Positions 12,301 to 26,111 of a stretch of DNA of 64,000 nucleotides are shown here, piece by piece (within the stretch, counting starts at the first letter, position 1; the number at the start of each line of letters is the position of its first letter). Origin of the DNA: Istiophorus platypterus (taxonomy: Eukaryota > Chordata > Actinopteri > Istiophoriformes > Istiophoridae); the NCBI GenBank assembly GCA_016859345.1, contig CM029119.1:905501-969500 (forward strand), in the 5' to 3' direction. Under the pieces are notes generated by a model. The model made no database searches, was not told where the DNA came from, and worked only from the letters and a program-made list of their open reading frames with translations. Position numbers and translations under genes: made by a program.

Positions 12301-13089
12301 TGTAAGATTTTTATGGGGGGGGGGGTACAGGGGAACCAAGTACTGGTAATGAGTAGCCTGTGATATAGATGGGGCCAGACCATCTGTTACAGGAATCATT
12401 GCTCTTCTTATCTTTGAAGATAACTCTTTACTCCGGCTGTACGTTTGGGCTCATTGTCATGCCGGAGAAAAGAATCTTGGACTGATCAGACACCTCCCTG
12501 ATGGTACTGTGTGATGAATAAGAATAATTTTGAATATAAATGTATATACAATATATGTATATATACTTTTTACTCTTTTTTGAATGGTGAGATGAACTGA
12601 TTAAAGTAAAACTGATGTAAGAGATTTTTGTGTTTGTTGAAGCTAACATTATACTACAAAACTTACATTAAAATATATATCCTAAAAATGTATTTACTTT
12701 ATAGTATATTAAAATGAATAAGATTGAAATAAAAAACCCATCTACAATCTACTTCATTTAGCAAATTTTCACTTTGACTACATACATACTGTACAACAAC
12801 AACTTGCTGGAATTGCAAATAAATTCTGAGTGAATCCTGGAAATTGATAGAAACTGGACATTTCATGATGCAACATAGCAACATTCAAATTCGGTTAGCT
12901 TAATGTGAAAAAAGTCTGTGTATACATTGCTCTGTTATAATCATGAACCCACAGACAGTTTAAGGCCCAAAAGCGTAATTTTGGAAAGGCCATGTCCCAC
13001 ACACTGTAAGTCAGACTGACTTGAAATTTGAATCACAAGTCCAACTCAGTGTGCCCTACAAAGAGCTACAGACCATAAATGTCTGCCAT
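12301..13089. other. non-coding, with Tc1-like and unclassified repeat traces
   Basis: A G run lies near 12316. The stretch at about 12370-12510, including gggctcattgtcatgccgg, resembles the minus-strand transposase region of fish Tc1-like elements. The stretch 12965-13080 resembles the repeat at 62130-62240, sharing aaaggccatgtccc. No gene is seen. Confidence 0.35.
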
Positions 13090-13507
13090 TATAGTTTCTC
13101 CAATTCAGAGCACAGCGCTCTGGCTACCCTGCTGAGAACTGTATCAAGTACGCAGACAACTCTGCCCAGATGAGCCTCCTATATGATGAGGCGAAGGAGC
13201 ATGGGTCAGTTTGTAATGTCTTCCTAAAATGGTGTGAAAAGTCAGACTTTATCCTAAACACCAGTAAGACCAAGGAAATGTCCATTGATTTCAGAAAGTC
13301 TTTAATGTCGACAACAAAATGTTTCAAATGTGCTTTTATTGAAGGTTTTTTTTTTTAATCTTACTGCATCAACTGCTGACTTGGCAATGCCACTGAGACA
13401 GAGAAAAAGGCCATAAGGAAAATGATAACAATGGCCAATAAACTATTAGGGATCATGTTACCAAGTACGGAAAACATTTACAGAGACAGACTGACAAACA
13501 ACGTAAA
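13090..13507 (+). mobile_element. LINE remnant (L2/Rex1-like reverse transcriptase)
   Basis: The plus strand encodes a KYADN trace of the YADD catalytic motif, then FLKWCEKSDFILNTSKTKEM and IDFRKS, followed in another frame by LLGIMLPSTENIYRDRL. These are hallmark blocks of fish L2/Rex1-type LINEs. The Asp-to-Asn change and frameshifts show it is inactive. Confidence 0.7.
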
Positions 13508-14070
13508 TGTGGAGACTCTAGGAACCACAAGTAAACTGCATTCTACTATTACAGTGTTCTACTGGGGTAATAAGGTACTATGAGCTCTTTAAGATAGGAT
13601 GGTGCCTGGTCATTAAGGGCTTTATAGGTGAGGAGGAGGATTTTAATTTGTATTCTAGATTTTACAGGGAGCCAATGCAGAGAAGCTAACACAAGAGATA
13701 CAATACTCTTGCTGCAGCATTCTGAATCAGCTGGATTCAGATGGAGTATTTAAGGATTTTTTTTAGGACAGCCGGATAATAATGAGTTGCAATAACTGAG
13801 CCAAGAAGAAATTAAATCATAACATTGTGATGTTTGCATCATTTTGAGAAAGGATGTGCCTGATTTTGCAATATTACGTTGATGAAAAAAGGCAGTCTAA
13901 TCTAAATAAACTCCTTACGGTGGTGCTAGAGGCCAGAGCAATGCCATCTAGATTAAGTATATCATTAGATAATGCCTTTCTGAGGTATTGCAGGCCAAAT
14001 CCAATAACTTCAGTTTTGTCTGAGTCAAATTGTAGGAAGTTGCTGGTCATCTGGATCTATTTTGTGATAA
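13508..14070 (-). mobile_element. LINE remnant, reverse transcriptase, minus strand
   Basis: Minus-strand frames give SNFLQFDSDKTEVIGFG, LSYCNSLLSGCP, LASLHWLPVKSRIQIK and YKALNDQAPSYLKELIVPYY, the typical order of a fish LINE reverse transcriptase C-terminal half. It is the same family as 7080-7563. It lies tail to tail with the LINE piece to its left. Confidence 0.75.
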
Positions 14071-16326
14071 ATACCTTATGTTTGCGACCCTGTGATGAAA
14101 TGCCCTGTGATTGTGCTGCAAACTAATTACCCCATTGGGACGAATCTATACATCCATCCTTCCAATTGGGCTTTCATGTCTTTGGAAGCACCTGCTCATC
14201 ATTTTCAGATATTGGGCCAAGTTTCACATTTCTAGCTCATTCCAACTAACAGTAATTTGAGCCAATTTGAAAACTAAAACAGATAAATAGATAAATAAAT
14301 TTAGAAAATTATTACTGGGGTGCAAGCCCCACATGCAGTTTGCACTGAACAGTCCGTTAAGGAGATGCATGCTGGGTGTGCAAGCTGACAGGTGCAATGC
14401 AAGTCTCAGTAGTAGCAGTAGAGAGATTGGAAAACATTCCACCAGATTGAAAATTTTCTAAGCAGTATTCCAGAACCAGAAATCTTGATTTACCTAGATA
14501 TGGAGCCTGCTACATTAATCACTGTCAGTGGAAAGCTTGTATTACCATGATTGGGGGAGAGGGGAGCTCTTTTAGAGAGCTGAACTTTTTCATTTAATTC
14601 ACTTTAGTGAATATTAAATGAAATTCACTTTCATTCAATATGCATAAAAGTATCTATCCTCTAAAATTCCCTGAATTCACCTCACCTCATCCTCTTGCTT
14701 GTTCCATACCTGAGAATAATCATTCTATTTATTCATTTATTTATTTATGGCTACCTTTTTTACTTATGTGGTTTGATAAATTCCAATACCCTTTTTTACA
14801 TTTCAGGAACCATTACTGTCATAGGAACACAGCACCGTAAGAGAACATGCTTTATTTTTTGCCATTCTTTCCATGCCTTAGATTACTCATCATACTTATT
14901 CATTTATTCATTTATGTGATTTGAAAAAATAACTTTTACTTACAGACTAAGTTTTGAAAAATAATTTTAGCTTATTTCATAGTGGCCGGTTGGCACCAAA
15001 TTTTGTCTCATTGGACAATGGCAATCTACTGATCCAAGTTTGATTTTAATAGGTAGGATTCTTCCCAAGATCTAGCACACTGCTTGTTTTGGCTGAAAGT
15101 ATATAGGAAGTTGTTCTTGTATAATTTTCAAATTCTTTTAATAACTTTTTTGTCATTAGATTAGACACATTCAATGTTGCTATTACCTGAAGCGCCACCT
15201 GCTGGTGGACATATCATTTTTGTGTTTAATGTGTGCAGACCATGGGGGCCATGCTGCTTTGCTACTTTACCATACCAAACAGTGATGCCGGTGTTTAGGA
15301 TGCCTCTGTAGAATCTCACCTCATCCAGTCAATGAATGAAATGTAAAGGATGTGCTTTTTTTTGAAAATGCTGTTACATGTGAGGTCCAGGAGAGGTCTT
15401 CTGCACTCCCAAGAACTTTGTGGCACAGCAGTGCCACTAATGGTCAGTGGTGTTTGGTCAGCATGTGCTTTTAGAAGTTGATGATACACTTCTGGTAGAT
15501 TGGAACACAAACCCGACAAACTGTTGGAACCAGTGGAAGTTTATCCTCCGACTTACAGTGATATCCCCGTATCAAAAAGCAATCAAGCAGATTTTTGTTG
15601 TCTGTGCATCAAACAGGATCATCTTGCAGAAATATTAATCATGAATTATTCTAAAATGTGAACATATATAGCTGAAGTCTTTAGAAAATATGTAGATATC
15701 TTTAGATTTTGCTATTGAGACTGTTTGCAAGATTAATCTAAAGGTTTGAATGAGATAATGAGTTTTCACCGGATTTGCTGTGCAGTGCAGAATAAAGCTT
15801 TGGTGATGCTGCATATTTTCTTAATTATCCACTGTAGTTGGACAGAAAAGTAACAGGAAAAAAGCAAATGGCTAAACTACAGTGCTTTTATAGAAAATTA
15901 TATTTTTAAAAAACAATCCAACTTTAATATTTTCCAACGTTTTTAAAATAATGGATAAAAATAAAGTAATACAACCTAAACATATTGCAAGGAATTCTTG
16001 CGTCAGAAAGCTTTTATTTTTTATTTTATTATTTGCTGAGACTGACAGAGGTAAGCTGGTTAAACTTGTGATGTATAGGACTGCATTACCAGTGTAATCC
16101 ATTATGTTATATGCAGGTGAAGATAACAACTATATGTAACTGTCCATAGCCTATATGTTTTATATAACAAGTAACCAAAAAACAGAAATAAACTTCATAA
16201 TGTTGATTTAAGAATATTCTCCTCTTCACAAGTTAACAAGATTTATTTTAAAAATCATTCAAATCCATTTAATCGCACATACAATCAGTCCCTCTTTACA
16301 GATTTATCTCTCAAAAATACTTTTAG
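14071..16326. other. intergenic, with a small LINE trace
   Basis: Mostly AT-rich unknown sequence. On the minus strand 15330-15248 reads FYRGILNTGITVWYGKVAKQ, matching a block near the end of L2/Rex1 LINE reverse transcriptase. No host exon is supported. Confidence 0.5.
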
Positions 16327-19300
16327 CCCGCTAAAAAAGTCAACATGATACCCTACAGTATGGCAAACTAATCATGACTGCTCTGTTATGGTAAATATTG
16401 AAAATATTTTTATATGAGCAAAATACCAGTTAATAATGACATTATTCAGTCGGGTTTGGGATGGCAATTAAAGAAAACATATATATGATATCTGCATTGT
16501 ATAAGTGAAATGCTATAAACGTAACAGCCATAATAGTTGGTTATAATTGTAATCCACTGTGTTAGCGTATCATCATTCTTGCAGAGTTGTCAGTGCCAAA
16601 TGTAAAACATTTGTGCATTCTCACCTAACATCAAAGGTGCAATCGGTAAAGATGGCCTCTTCTCAACCTGTCTCTTTAAGTAAATTCTGTAATGGAATTC
16701 GATTTACATTACTCCAGGCATAAAGTCATGTACATATGGCCTAAGGTGAGAAAACCGATTGATATACAAAACCTTGCAATCAAATGTCATCCATGTTTTT
16801 CACAGTGGGGGTTTGAGTGCTCTTATTACCTAGTTTATACGGCAACTTATTCCAGCTTATTATTATGAATATCAAATTATTTATTCTATCCCAGCAGTTT
16901 GTATTTAAAAATGTTCCTCAAAGTATGGTTTGTTTGATGAAACCATTTTAAACCACAAAGTCTTTGTCACTCATGACACACTGAACACAACCTGTTATGT
17001 GATTGGTTGTTTCTACAGTCCAAATGATTGGACAGCCAACCAATATAGTGGCTCTGCCCCAAGATGAAATAACATTTCATAATAATGAGCTGAGTTTTTA
17101 AAATGCATTGGATTATTTCATGGTTATATTATCCATTTTGTCGATATTTATTCATATTAATATTTATTTTCAAAATGTATTACTGAATTTAATATTAAGC
17201 ACATTGCGTCTTCATACTGCAGGTTACTGGTCTAAGAAATGGGATCCTAATTAATCACTATTTTAGAATTTAGTTCATTTTTTATGTATGTCACTAATGA
17301 TCAGTGGATTTTAGAGAAACCAAACACCATGCAGAGTCAATGCAGAGCCTTGGGAAGTGTAACATTCTCTCAAGAATCTGCCTGTTTGAAAGCTTAAAGT
17401 GTAACACTGATAGTTGAAACAGAAGAGTGACAGGCAATTTTCAGCCAAACCAGTAAATTATAACTTATTTACTGGACCTTTAAGATTAATCGGTGAAGTA
17501 ATTTAACAGAACAACCTCAGTTGTATTTCCTTACATTTCTTTAAGTGGTAAAAAAAAGAAATAGCTGATAAAAGAATAATTACATAATTTTATTTAAATC
17601 TGAAACAAAGTTAAGCAAGCTTTTTTTGCTTTCGTTTGCTTTTAAAATGGTCAGTCATCTCCCATATATTCCCCGAAGGGCTATTGCTTGAACTTAAAAC
17701 AAAATGATACCTAAACAAACCTGTTACTCATAGTATATTAAACTTGAGAGAGAAGCAAGAACTGCTTTCTTTTTTCAAAGGGATGCAACTGTATCAATAG
17801 CGTTGAAGAGTTACAATGAAGCCCACAACAATTAAAACGGAATATCAAAGGAATCTTAATTCATCTTAAATAATCATACTAAACAATTTATGGGTGACAT
17901 ATATTAGTGTGATTGTTATACTTGTTTATTAATTCAGCATAATAAACATGCAATGGCATTTCCTGTCTGATAGTTTTTTCAGAGAATGTTCATACAAAAA
18001 GAGTAACTGTATGCTGTTTTGCATAAATTCATTAAAGGAAAAGAAAAGAACTTGGATAAACAATCCTAATTTGAAAAGGTATTTTGGACATGTTTTTAAC
18101 ATCATTTGCCATCTCTGAACATTCATTCAATCAAAACACACCTTCTATAACTGAGGATTAAAAAAGAAGCAAAAAAGAAAAAAAAAGAAAAAAACAACTA
18201 TACTCTGATAATAATTATTCTTTAAATAAACTATAGTTACTGATATTATCATTCATTTAACTTTAGATGTGCATTCTGATGCAAATCCTAAAAGGTTTAA
18301 ACTTTGTAAGCCATAAACTGTGTGCTATAAAGGATTTGCGATTCACTTCAACTTTAATCATGTTCCCTTAATGTCTTCCTTTGCAGTAAATGTTTACCAG
18401 GGGTGAAAGTAGGCCGGTACGGTCCGGTACTGTGTACCACTAAGGGATTCACTGGTGAAAAGAGGGGACAGCAGCTGCCTGCCAAAACCCACATTCAAAA
18501 CTAGTCACAGTCGCACTTTCAGCAAGAAAACACATCTGCTAACGTTATGTCATCTTGAACAACACTTTGTCTCCTTATTGATTTGAAGACGTTTCGGATT
18601 GCTTCTTAACGATCCGTGCTGTGTTTTGATCCATGCTGGATGGAGCACGTACGGTACGTGCCGGCAAGAATTTAATACAACTTTTACCCCTGGTAACAAT
18701 TAAAATGCAAAAGCATACAATCCGATGAACTGGAATGGAAGATAGATTTCTGTATCTCGATTCAGACTCTCTTATATTGCATCAGACAGAATATGTGTAC
18801 TTAATCAAAGTTAAACTAATAAGGTGAATTCATCTTTAAAATTGGTGGCATGGCAGCACCATAAATGATGAATACTGGTAAGTGTCATGGAAACCATTTA
18901 CGCTATTGGAACAGCCATCTCATATACGTAGTTGCTCAATGGTAGACCAAACAAGTAACACATGCCCATTTTACAAGGTCCACCTTGCTAAAGCTAATGC
19001 AGTCTGATCCATCTGCAATTTAACCTACCATAGGCTGTTGTTGCTCTGTTTATACTGAGAGACATTATTTCTATTTGTCCAACCCATTCAAATCAATGAC
19101 GGTAGATTAAATATTAGAAATACCAGCAAAGACTACATCATCCAAAAATGATCAGAGTTGAACCAACATAATCTAAAAAAAAAACCAAAACAACAAAAAA
19201 ACCTTACAGCACAAACTGAACATTGGAACCTTCATGAAGTAGGATTTATTACATGACTGTTAGATTAGACTGATTTAGATTAAGCTATGTGGACCCAATA

Positions 19301-20847
19301 GACTGGCGATTGAATGTATACAGAGCCATCCCAGAGAACTCAAAGGAAGAAGCCATCTGCAATTGATTAGTGGCACAATACCGTGCATCTTATTGAAACA
19401 CTACCACTAGTGACACACTCCACTCATGCAGGCTTCTACACGTCCCCATTTGCTACAGTGATTTCACACTGAAATATCACTTCCAAGAATTCATGGCAAT
19501 TTAAAGATAATCTTCCTGGACTGAATAATAAAGTAGAATTATTTTAATCATTTTGAGTTGTGAATTTTTTAAATTGTAACACAGCATTTGCAATTCATAA
19601 GGATATGAAGCAAGCGCAAATGAAATTTGATATTATTTCAAATGTGAATATTTCTACTCAGATCTCGGTCAAAACTGTTTAAGAATCGATATGGCCTGCC
19701 AGTTTTTCAACATCTCCGATAACATAAGTCCTGAGGACATTTCTATGCCAATATCTCTTCCATCTCTTTCCTCTGTTTCTAATTTCCTCTAGTACTCCCA
19801 CATGGCATATTTATCTCTTTCATGAACACCCCATTTCCCAGCTTCACATACTCTCCTCAGTTCTTTACATTGTATTTGAGTGAAGCTATCCAACATTCCC
19901 CTCTCCTCCTCCAGCATGCATAGCTCATTCCTGGCTTAGTAAGGCACTGTATCCACATGTTTCCCCTTCCCTAATCTTTCATCCATTTATTTAGGAAACA
20001 TGACTGAGAGTTGCTTCACATTATATCTCTTAACTATCAAGCATGCTCTTATTTTGTATGCAGCTTCAACAGATAAATCCCATTTTTGCTGCTTTGGTAT
20101 TGCTTTTTATGAAACTACATCATTTGATTAACAAATGTACAGAGCAAGCCCTAGTTAAGTAGCATTCATTAAAAGAAGACAGGGTCACGTTCCACCAGTT
20201 GCAGCCAGAGACTGTGATGTCTCTGATACACCACAACACTTCACGAGCTAGACAGAACAAACCTGATGACTGTTTAGCTGTTTTCAGAATCCTGATCAGT
20301 AGTGGGGCTAAAAAAATTTCCTCTGGATGGTGACATTAGACGAAAGGTTTGACCGGTACATGTCCACATATATTAATCTAGACAAGAGTGTTGGACTGGT
20401 GTTCCCAAAGACATCATCAATGGATTAAATTATTTTTGAAGCATAGTTTGGGGCACATTTTTTTTTTATTATTATCTAATCTTTGAAACAGAAGATGCAG
20501 ATAACTAGACATCTGATGGAGGATTGACTCCAATCCATACTTTCGCTGAGTGTCCAAGTCACTCAGCTGTACTGGAACAAAATAGACTTGCTTATCCTGT
20601 TGCAAGTAAAAACACTTACATAAAGAGCCCTTCACGCACAATGTTGGCATGTACAGGGTGTGGATTCAGTATTAACATCTCTGATCTCTACTTAAATTCA
20701 GTCCAGTAAAATAGGCCAATTTGTGAAGATCAGATTGTTTAAGATTTTTTTGACACTATGTCCCAGATGTTGATTCTACTCTGTGCTTCTGGAGGCTGTA
20801 GGTTGGTATTTTGTTGGATTAGATTAGTATGTAGAGGAAACTTAAAG
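16327..20847. repeat. 4,521-bp tandem duplication, copy 1
   Basis: This segment recurs immediately to the right at a constant offset of 4,521 bases, with no net indel. The only differences I found are three substitutions within four bases (16839, 16840, 16842). Breakpoints share the three bases AGC. The content is AT-rich, without a recognised gene. Each copy holds a MITE at the equivalent position and short non-conserved open frames that are simply duplicated. Confidence 0.97.
18397..18705. mobile_element. hAT-like MITE, copy 1
   Basis: The left end TTTACCAGGGGTGAAAGT and the right end, read as reverse complement, TGTTACCAGGGGTAAAAGT form terminal inverted repeats of about 17 bases around 300 bases of non-coding DNA. 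Inside are GTACGG/GTACCG palindromic strings. A clear 8-bp target duplication was not found. Confidence 0.5.
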
Positions 20848-23800
20848 CCCGCTAAAAAAGTCAACATGATACCCTACAGTATGGCAAACTAATCATGACT
20901 GCTCTGTTATGGTAAATATTGAAAATATTTTTATATGAGCAAAATACCAGTTAATAATGACATTATTCAGTCGGGTTTGGGATGGCAATTAAAGAAAACA
21001 TATATATGATATCTGCATTGTATAAGTGAAATGCTATAAACGTAACAGCCATAATAGTTGGTTATAATTGTAATCCACTGTGTTAGCGTATCATCATTCT
21101 TGCAGAGTTGTCAGTGCCAAATGTAAAACATTTGTGCATTCTCACCTAACATCAAAGGTGCAATCGGTAAAGATGGCCTCTTCTCAACCTGTCTCTTTAA
21201 GTAAATTCTGTAATGGAATTCGATTTACATTACTCCAGGCATAAAGTCATGTACATATGGCCTAAGGTGAGAAAACCGATTGATATACAAAACCTTGCAA
21301 TCAAATGTCATCCATGTTTTTCACAGTGGGGGTTTGAGTGCTCTTATTACCTAGTTTATCTGACAACTTATTCCAGCTTATTATTATGAATATCAAATTA
21401 TTTATTCTATCCCAGCAGTTTGTATTTAAAAATGTTCCTCAAAGTATGGTTTGTTTGATGAAACCATTTTAAACCACAAAGTCTTTGTCACTCATGACAC
21501 ACTGAACACAACCTGTTATGTGATTGGTTGTTTCTACAGTCCAAATGATTGGACAGCCAACCAATATAGTGGCTCTGCCCCAAGATGAAATAACATTTCA
21601 TAATAATGAGCTGAGTTTTTAAAATGCATTGGATTATTTCATGGTTATATTATCCATTTTGTCGATATTTATTCATATTAATATTTATTTTCAAAATGTA
21701 TTACTGAATTTAATATTAAGCACATTGCGTCTTCATACTGCAGGTTACTGGTCTAAGAAATGGGATCCTAATTAATCACTATTTTAGAATTTAGTTCATT
21801 TTTTATGTATGTCACTAATGATCAGTGGATTTTAGAGAAACCAAACACCATGCAGAGTCAATGCAGAGCCTTGGGAAGTGTAACATTCTCTCAAGAATCT
21901 GCCTGTTTGAAAGCTTAAAGTGTAACACTGATAGTTGAAACAGAAGAGTGACAGGCAATTTTCAGCCAAACCAGTAAATTATAACTTATTTACTGGACCT
22001 TTAAGATTAATCGGTGAAGTAATTTAACAGAACAACCTCAGTTGTATTTCCTTACATTTCTTTAAGTGGTAAAAAAAAGAAATAGCTGATAAAAGAATAA
22101 TTACATAATTTTATTTAAATCTGAAACAAAGTTAAGCAAGCTTTTTTTGCTTTCGTTTGCTTTTAAAATGGTCAGTCATCTCCCATATATTCCCCGAAGG
22201 GCTATTGCTTGAACTTAAAACAAAATGATACCTAAACAAACCTGTTACTCATAGTATATTAAACTTGAGAGAGAAGCAAGAACTGCTTTCTTTTTTCAAA
22301 GGGATGCAACTGTATCAATAGCGTTGAAGAGTTACAATGAAGCCCACAACAATTAAAACGGAATATCAAAGGAATCTTAATTCATCTTAAATAATCATAC
22401 TAAACAATTTATGGGTGACATATATTAGTGTGATTGTTATACTTGTTTATTAATTCAGCATAATAAACATGCAATGGCATTTCCTGTCTGATAGTTTTTT
22501 CAGAGAATGTTCATACAAAAAGAGTAACTGTATGCTGTTTTGCATAAATTCATTAAAGGAAAAGAAAAGAACTTGGATAAACAATCCTAATTTGAAAAGG
22601 TATTTTGGACATGTTTTTAACATCATTTGCCATCTCTGAACATTCATTCAATCAAAACACACCTTCTATAACTGAGGATTAAAAAAGAAGCAAAAAAGAA
22701 AAAAAAAGAAAAAAACAACTATACTCTGATAATAATTATTCTTTAAATAAACTATAGTTACTGATATTATCATTCATTTAACTTTAGATGTGCATTCTGA
22801 TGCAAATCCTAAAAGGTTTAAACTTTGTAAGCCATAAACTGTGTGCTATAAAGGATTTGCGATTCACTTCAACTTTAATCATGTTCCCTTAATGTCTTCC
22901 TTTGCAGTAAATGTTTACCAGGGGTGAAAGTAGGCCGGTACGGTCCGGTACTGTGTACCACTAAGGGATTCACTGGTGAAAAGAGGGGACAGCAGCTGCC
23001 TGCCAAAACCCACATTCAAAACTAGTCACAGTCGCACTTTCAGCAAGAAAACACATCTGCTAACGTTATGTCATCTTGAACAACACTTTGTCTCCTTATT
23101 GATTTGAAGACGTTTCGGATTGCTTCTTAACGATCCGTGCTGTGTTTTGATCCATGCTGGATGGAGCACGTACGGTACGTGCCGGCAAGAATTTAATACA
23201 ACTTTTACCCCTGGTAACAATTAAAATGCAAAAGCATACAATCCGATGAACTGGAATGGAAGATAGATTTCTGTATCTCGATTCAGACTCTCTTATATTG
23301 CATCAGACAGAATATGTGTACTTAATCAAAGTTAAACTAATAAGGTGAATTCATCTTTAAAATTGGTGGCATGGCAGCACCATAAATGATGAATACTGGT
23401 AAGTGTCATGGAAACCATTTACGCTATTGGAACAGCCATCTCATATACGTAGTTGCTCAATGGTAGACCAAACAAGTAACACATGCCCATTTTACAAGGT
23501 CCACCTTGCTAAAGCTAATGCAGTCTGATCCATCTGCAATTTAACCTACCATAGGCTGTTGTTGCTCTGTTTATACTGAGAGACATTATTTCTATTTGTC
23601 CAACCCATTCAAATCAATGACGGTAGATTAAATATTAGAAATACCAGCAAAGACTACATCATCCAAAAATGATCAGAGTTGAACCAACATAATCTAAAAA
23701 AAAAACCAAAACAACAAAAAAACCTTACAGCACAAACTGAACATTGGAACCTTCATGAAGTAGGATTTATTACATGACTGTTAGATTAGACTGATTTAGA

Positions 23801-25368
23801 TTAAGCTATGTGGACCCAATAGACTGGCGATTGAATGTATACAGAGCCATCCCAGAGAACTCAAAGGAAGAAGCCATCTGCAATTGATTAGTGGCACAAT
23901 ACCGTGCATCTTATTGAAACACTACCACTAGTGACACACTCCACTCATGCAGGCTTCTACACGTCCCCATTTGCTACAGTGATTTCACACTGAAATATCA
24001 CTTCCAAGAATTCATGGCAATTTAAAGATAATCTTCCTGGACTGAATAATAAAGTAGAATTATTTTAATCATTTTGAGTTGTGAATTTTTTAAATTGTAA
24101 CACAGCATTTGCAATTCATAAGGATATGAAGCAAGCGCAAATGAAATTTGATATTATTTCAAATGTGAATATTTCTACTCAGATCTCGGTCAAAACTGTT
24201 TAAGAATCGATATGGCCTGCCAGTTTTTCAACATCTCCGATAACATAAGTCCTGAGGACATTTCTATGCCAATATCTCTTCCATCTCTTTCCTCTGTTTC
24301 TAATTTCCTCTAGTACTCCCACATGGCATATTTATCTCTTTCATGAACACCCCATTTCCCAGCTTCACATACTCTCCTCAGTTCTTTACATTGTATTTGA
24401 GTGAAGCTATCCAACATTCCCCTCTCCTCCTCCAGCATGCATAGCTCATTCCTGGCTTAGTAAGGCACTGTATCCACATGTTTCCCCTTCCCTAATCTTT
24501 CATCCATTTATTTAGGAAACATGACTGAGAGTTGCTTCACATTATATCTCTTAACTATCAAGCATGCTCTTATTTTGTATGCAGCTTCAACAGATAAATC
24601 CCATTTTTGCTGCTTTGGTATTGCTTTTTATGAAACTACATCATTTGATTAACAAATGTACAGAGCAAGCCCTAGTTAAGTAGCATTCATTAAAAGAAGA
24701 CAGGGTCACGTTCCACCAGTTGCAGCCAGAGACTGTGATGTCTCTGATACACCACAACACTTCACGAGCTAGACAGAACAAACCTGATGACTGTTTAGCT
24801 GTTTTCAGAATCCTGATCAGTAGTGGGGCTAAAAAAATTTCCTCTGGATGGTGACATTAGACGAAAGGTTTGACCGGTACATGTCCACATATATTAATCT
24901 AGACAAGAGTGTTGGACTGGTGTTCCCAAAGACATCATCAATGGATTAAATTATTTTTGAAGCATAGTTTGGGGCACATTTTTTTTTTATTATTATCTAA
25001 TCTTTGAAACAGAAGATGCAGATAACTAGACATCTGATGGAGGATTGACTCCAATCCATACTTTCGCTGAGTGTCCAAGTCACTCAGCTGTACTGGAACA
25101 AAATAGACTTGCTTATCCTGTTGCAAGTAAAAACACTTACATAAAGAGCCCTTCACGCACAATGTTGGCATGTACAGGGTGTGGATTCAGTATTAACATC
25201 TCTGATCTCTACTTAAATTCAGTCCAGTAAAATAGGCCAATTTGTGAAGATCAGATTGTTTAAGATTTTTTTGACACTATGTCCCAGATGTTGATTCTAC
25301 TCTGTGCTTCTGGAGGCTGTAGGTTGGTATTTTGTTGGATTAGATTAGTATGTAGAGGAAACTTAAAG
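20848..25368. repeat. 4,521-bp tandem duplication, copy 2
   Basis: Head-to-tail second copy of 16327-20847. It ends about 740 bases downstream of the ryr2 stop codon and may therefore include the end of the ryr2 3' UTR. It may equally carry chrm3 upstream regulatory sequence. Neither can be shown from sequence alone. Confidence 0.97.
22918..23226. mobile_element. hAT-like MITE, copy 2
   Basis: Identical element carried by the second copy of the tandem duplication, offset by 4,521 bases. It is not an independent insertion. Confidence 0.5.
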
Positions 25369-26111
25369 CATACTATCTTAACCTATACTATCTTCCCTCT
25401 TCATGTGTACCAGAAGATTTGTCTTAATTGCTGACCATAGAACCTTCTAAATGGTCAGATTTGTTGCACAGCTGTTATGTAGCATTACAGCCAGTTTTAG
25501 AGATATTTTTGTGTCCATCCCCTGTACCAACATGCAACATGCATTTTATACATGAAAAGTCGTATACATCATTAATGTGATGTCTGCTCTTTGTATATCC
25601 ATCAGTGTCCTGAAAGTCTTGTAGGAAGTATTCTCTCTTTATCTTCCATCTACTTTCCTCTGTCCATCTTTGGGCCCTTCCTTTTCCCTTGGTCCATTAT
25701 TCCTTAGTATTTTTTGCTTGTTACTGTGAATGTAGAATAAGATAAAGCAAGGAAGTCATCATCTGATCCAAAAAACAAAAATCAATTGTACAGCATATGA
25801 TCAGTTTTTTTCTCTGTATAAAGTTTTAGAAGCATTCCAAAGTGTGCTGGAGGTGGAGGTCAGAGCTGGCAGAGACGAATGTATAGATGAGGAAGAACTG
25901 GGAGAAAGGCTTTGGGTGGGGCCTGTAGCAGAAGTTGGAGATGTAGTTCTGCCTGTATTGGGAAGTGGTGCAGAGTGTACAACCTGTCTTTTGGTACAGG
26001 GACAAGGACTCCTTAGAGAGCAGTATGAAAGGTCTGAGGGGTAAGCAGAGGTAAGATAGAGTGGATTGAACAGGTGACTATGTGAAAGAGAAGAGTCTGC
26101 TGCTGAACAAA
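25369..26111 (-). other. ryr2: ryr2 3' untranslated region (extent unknown)
   Basis: Sequence directly after the ryr2 stop. I find no AATAAA or ATTAAA on the minus strand in this stretch, so the transcript probably continues into copy 2 of the tandem duplication, where such hexamers occur. Confidence 0.5.

Noticed and set aside
17929..18126. 65-residue open frame present identically at 22450-22647
   Set aside because: Its conservation is only due to the tandem duplication; no domain, no splice context, AT-rich composition.
20417..20709. Overlapping opposite-strand open frames, also in copy 2
   Set aside because: No recognised domain and both strands open by chance; duplicated non-coding DNA.
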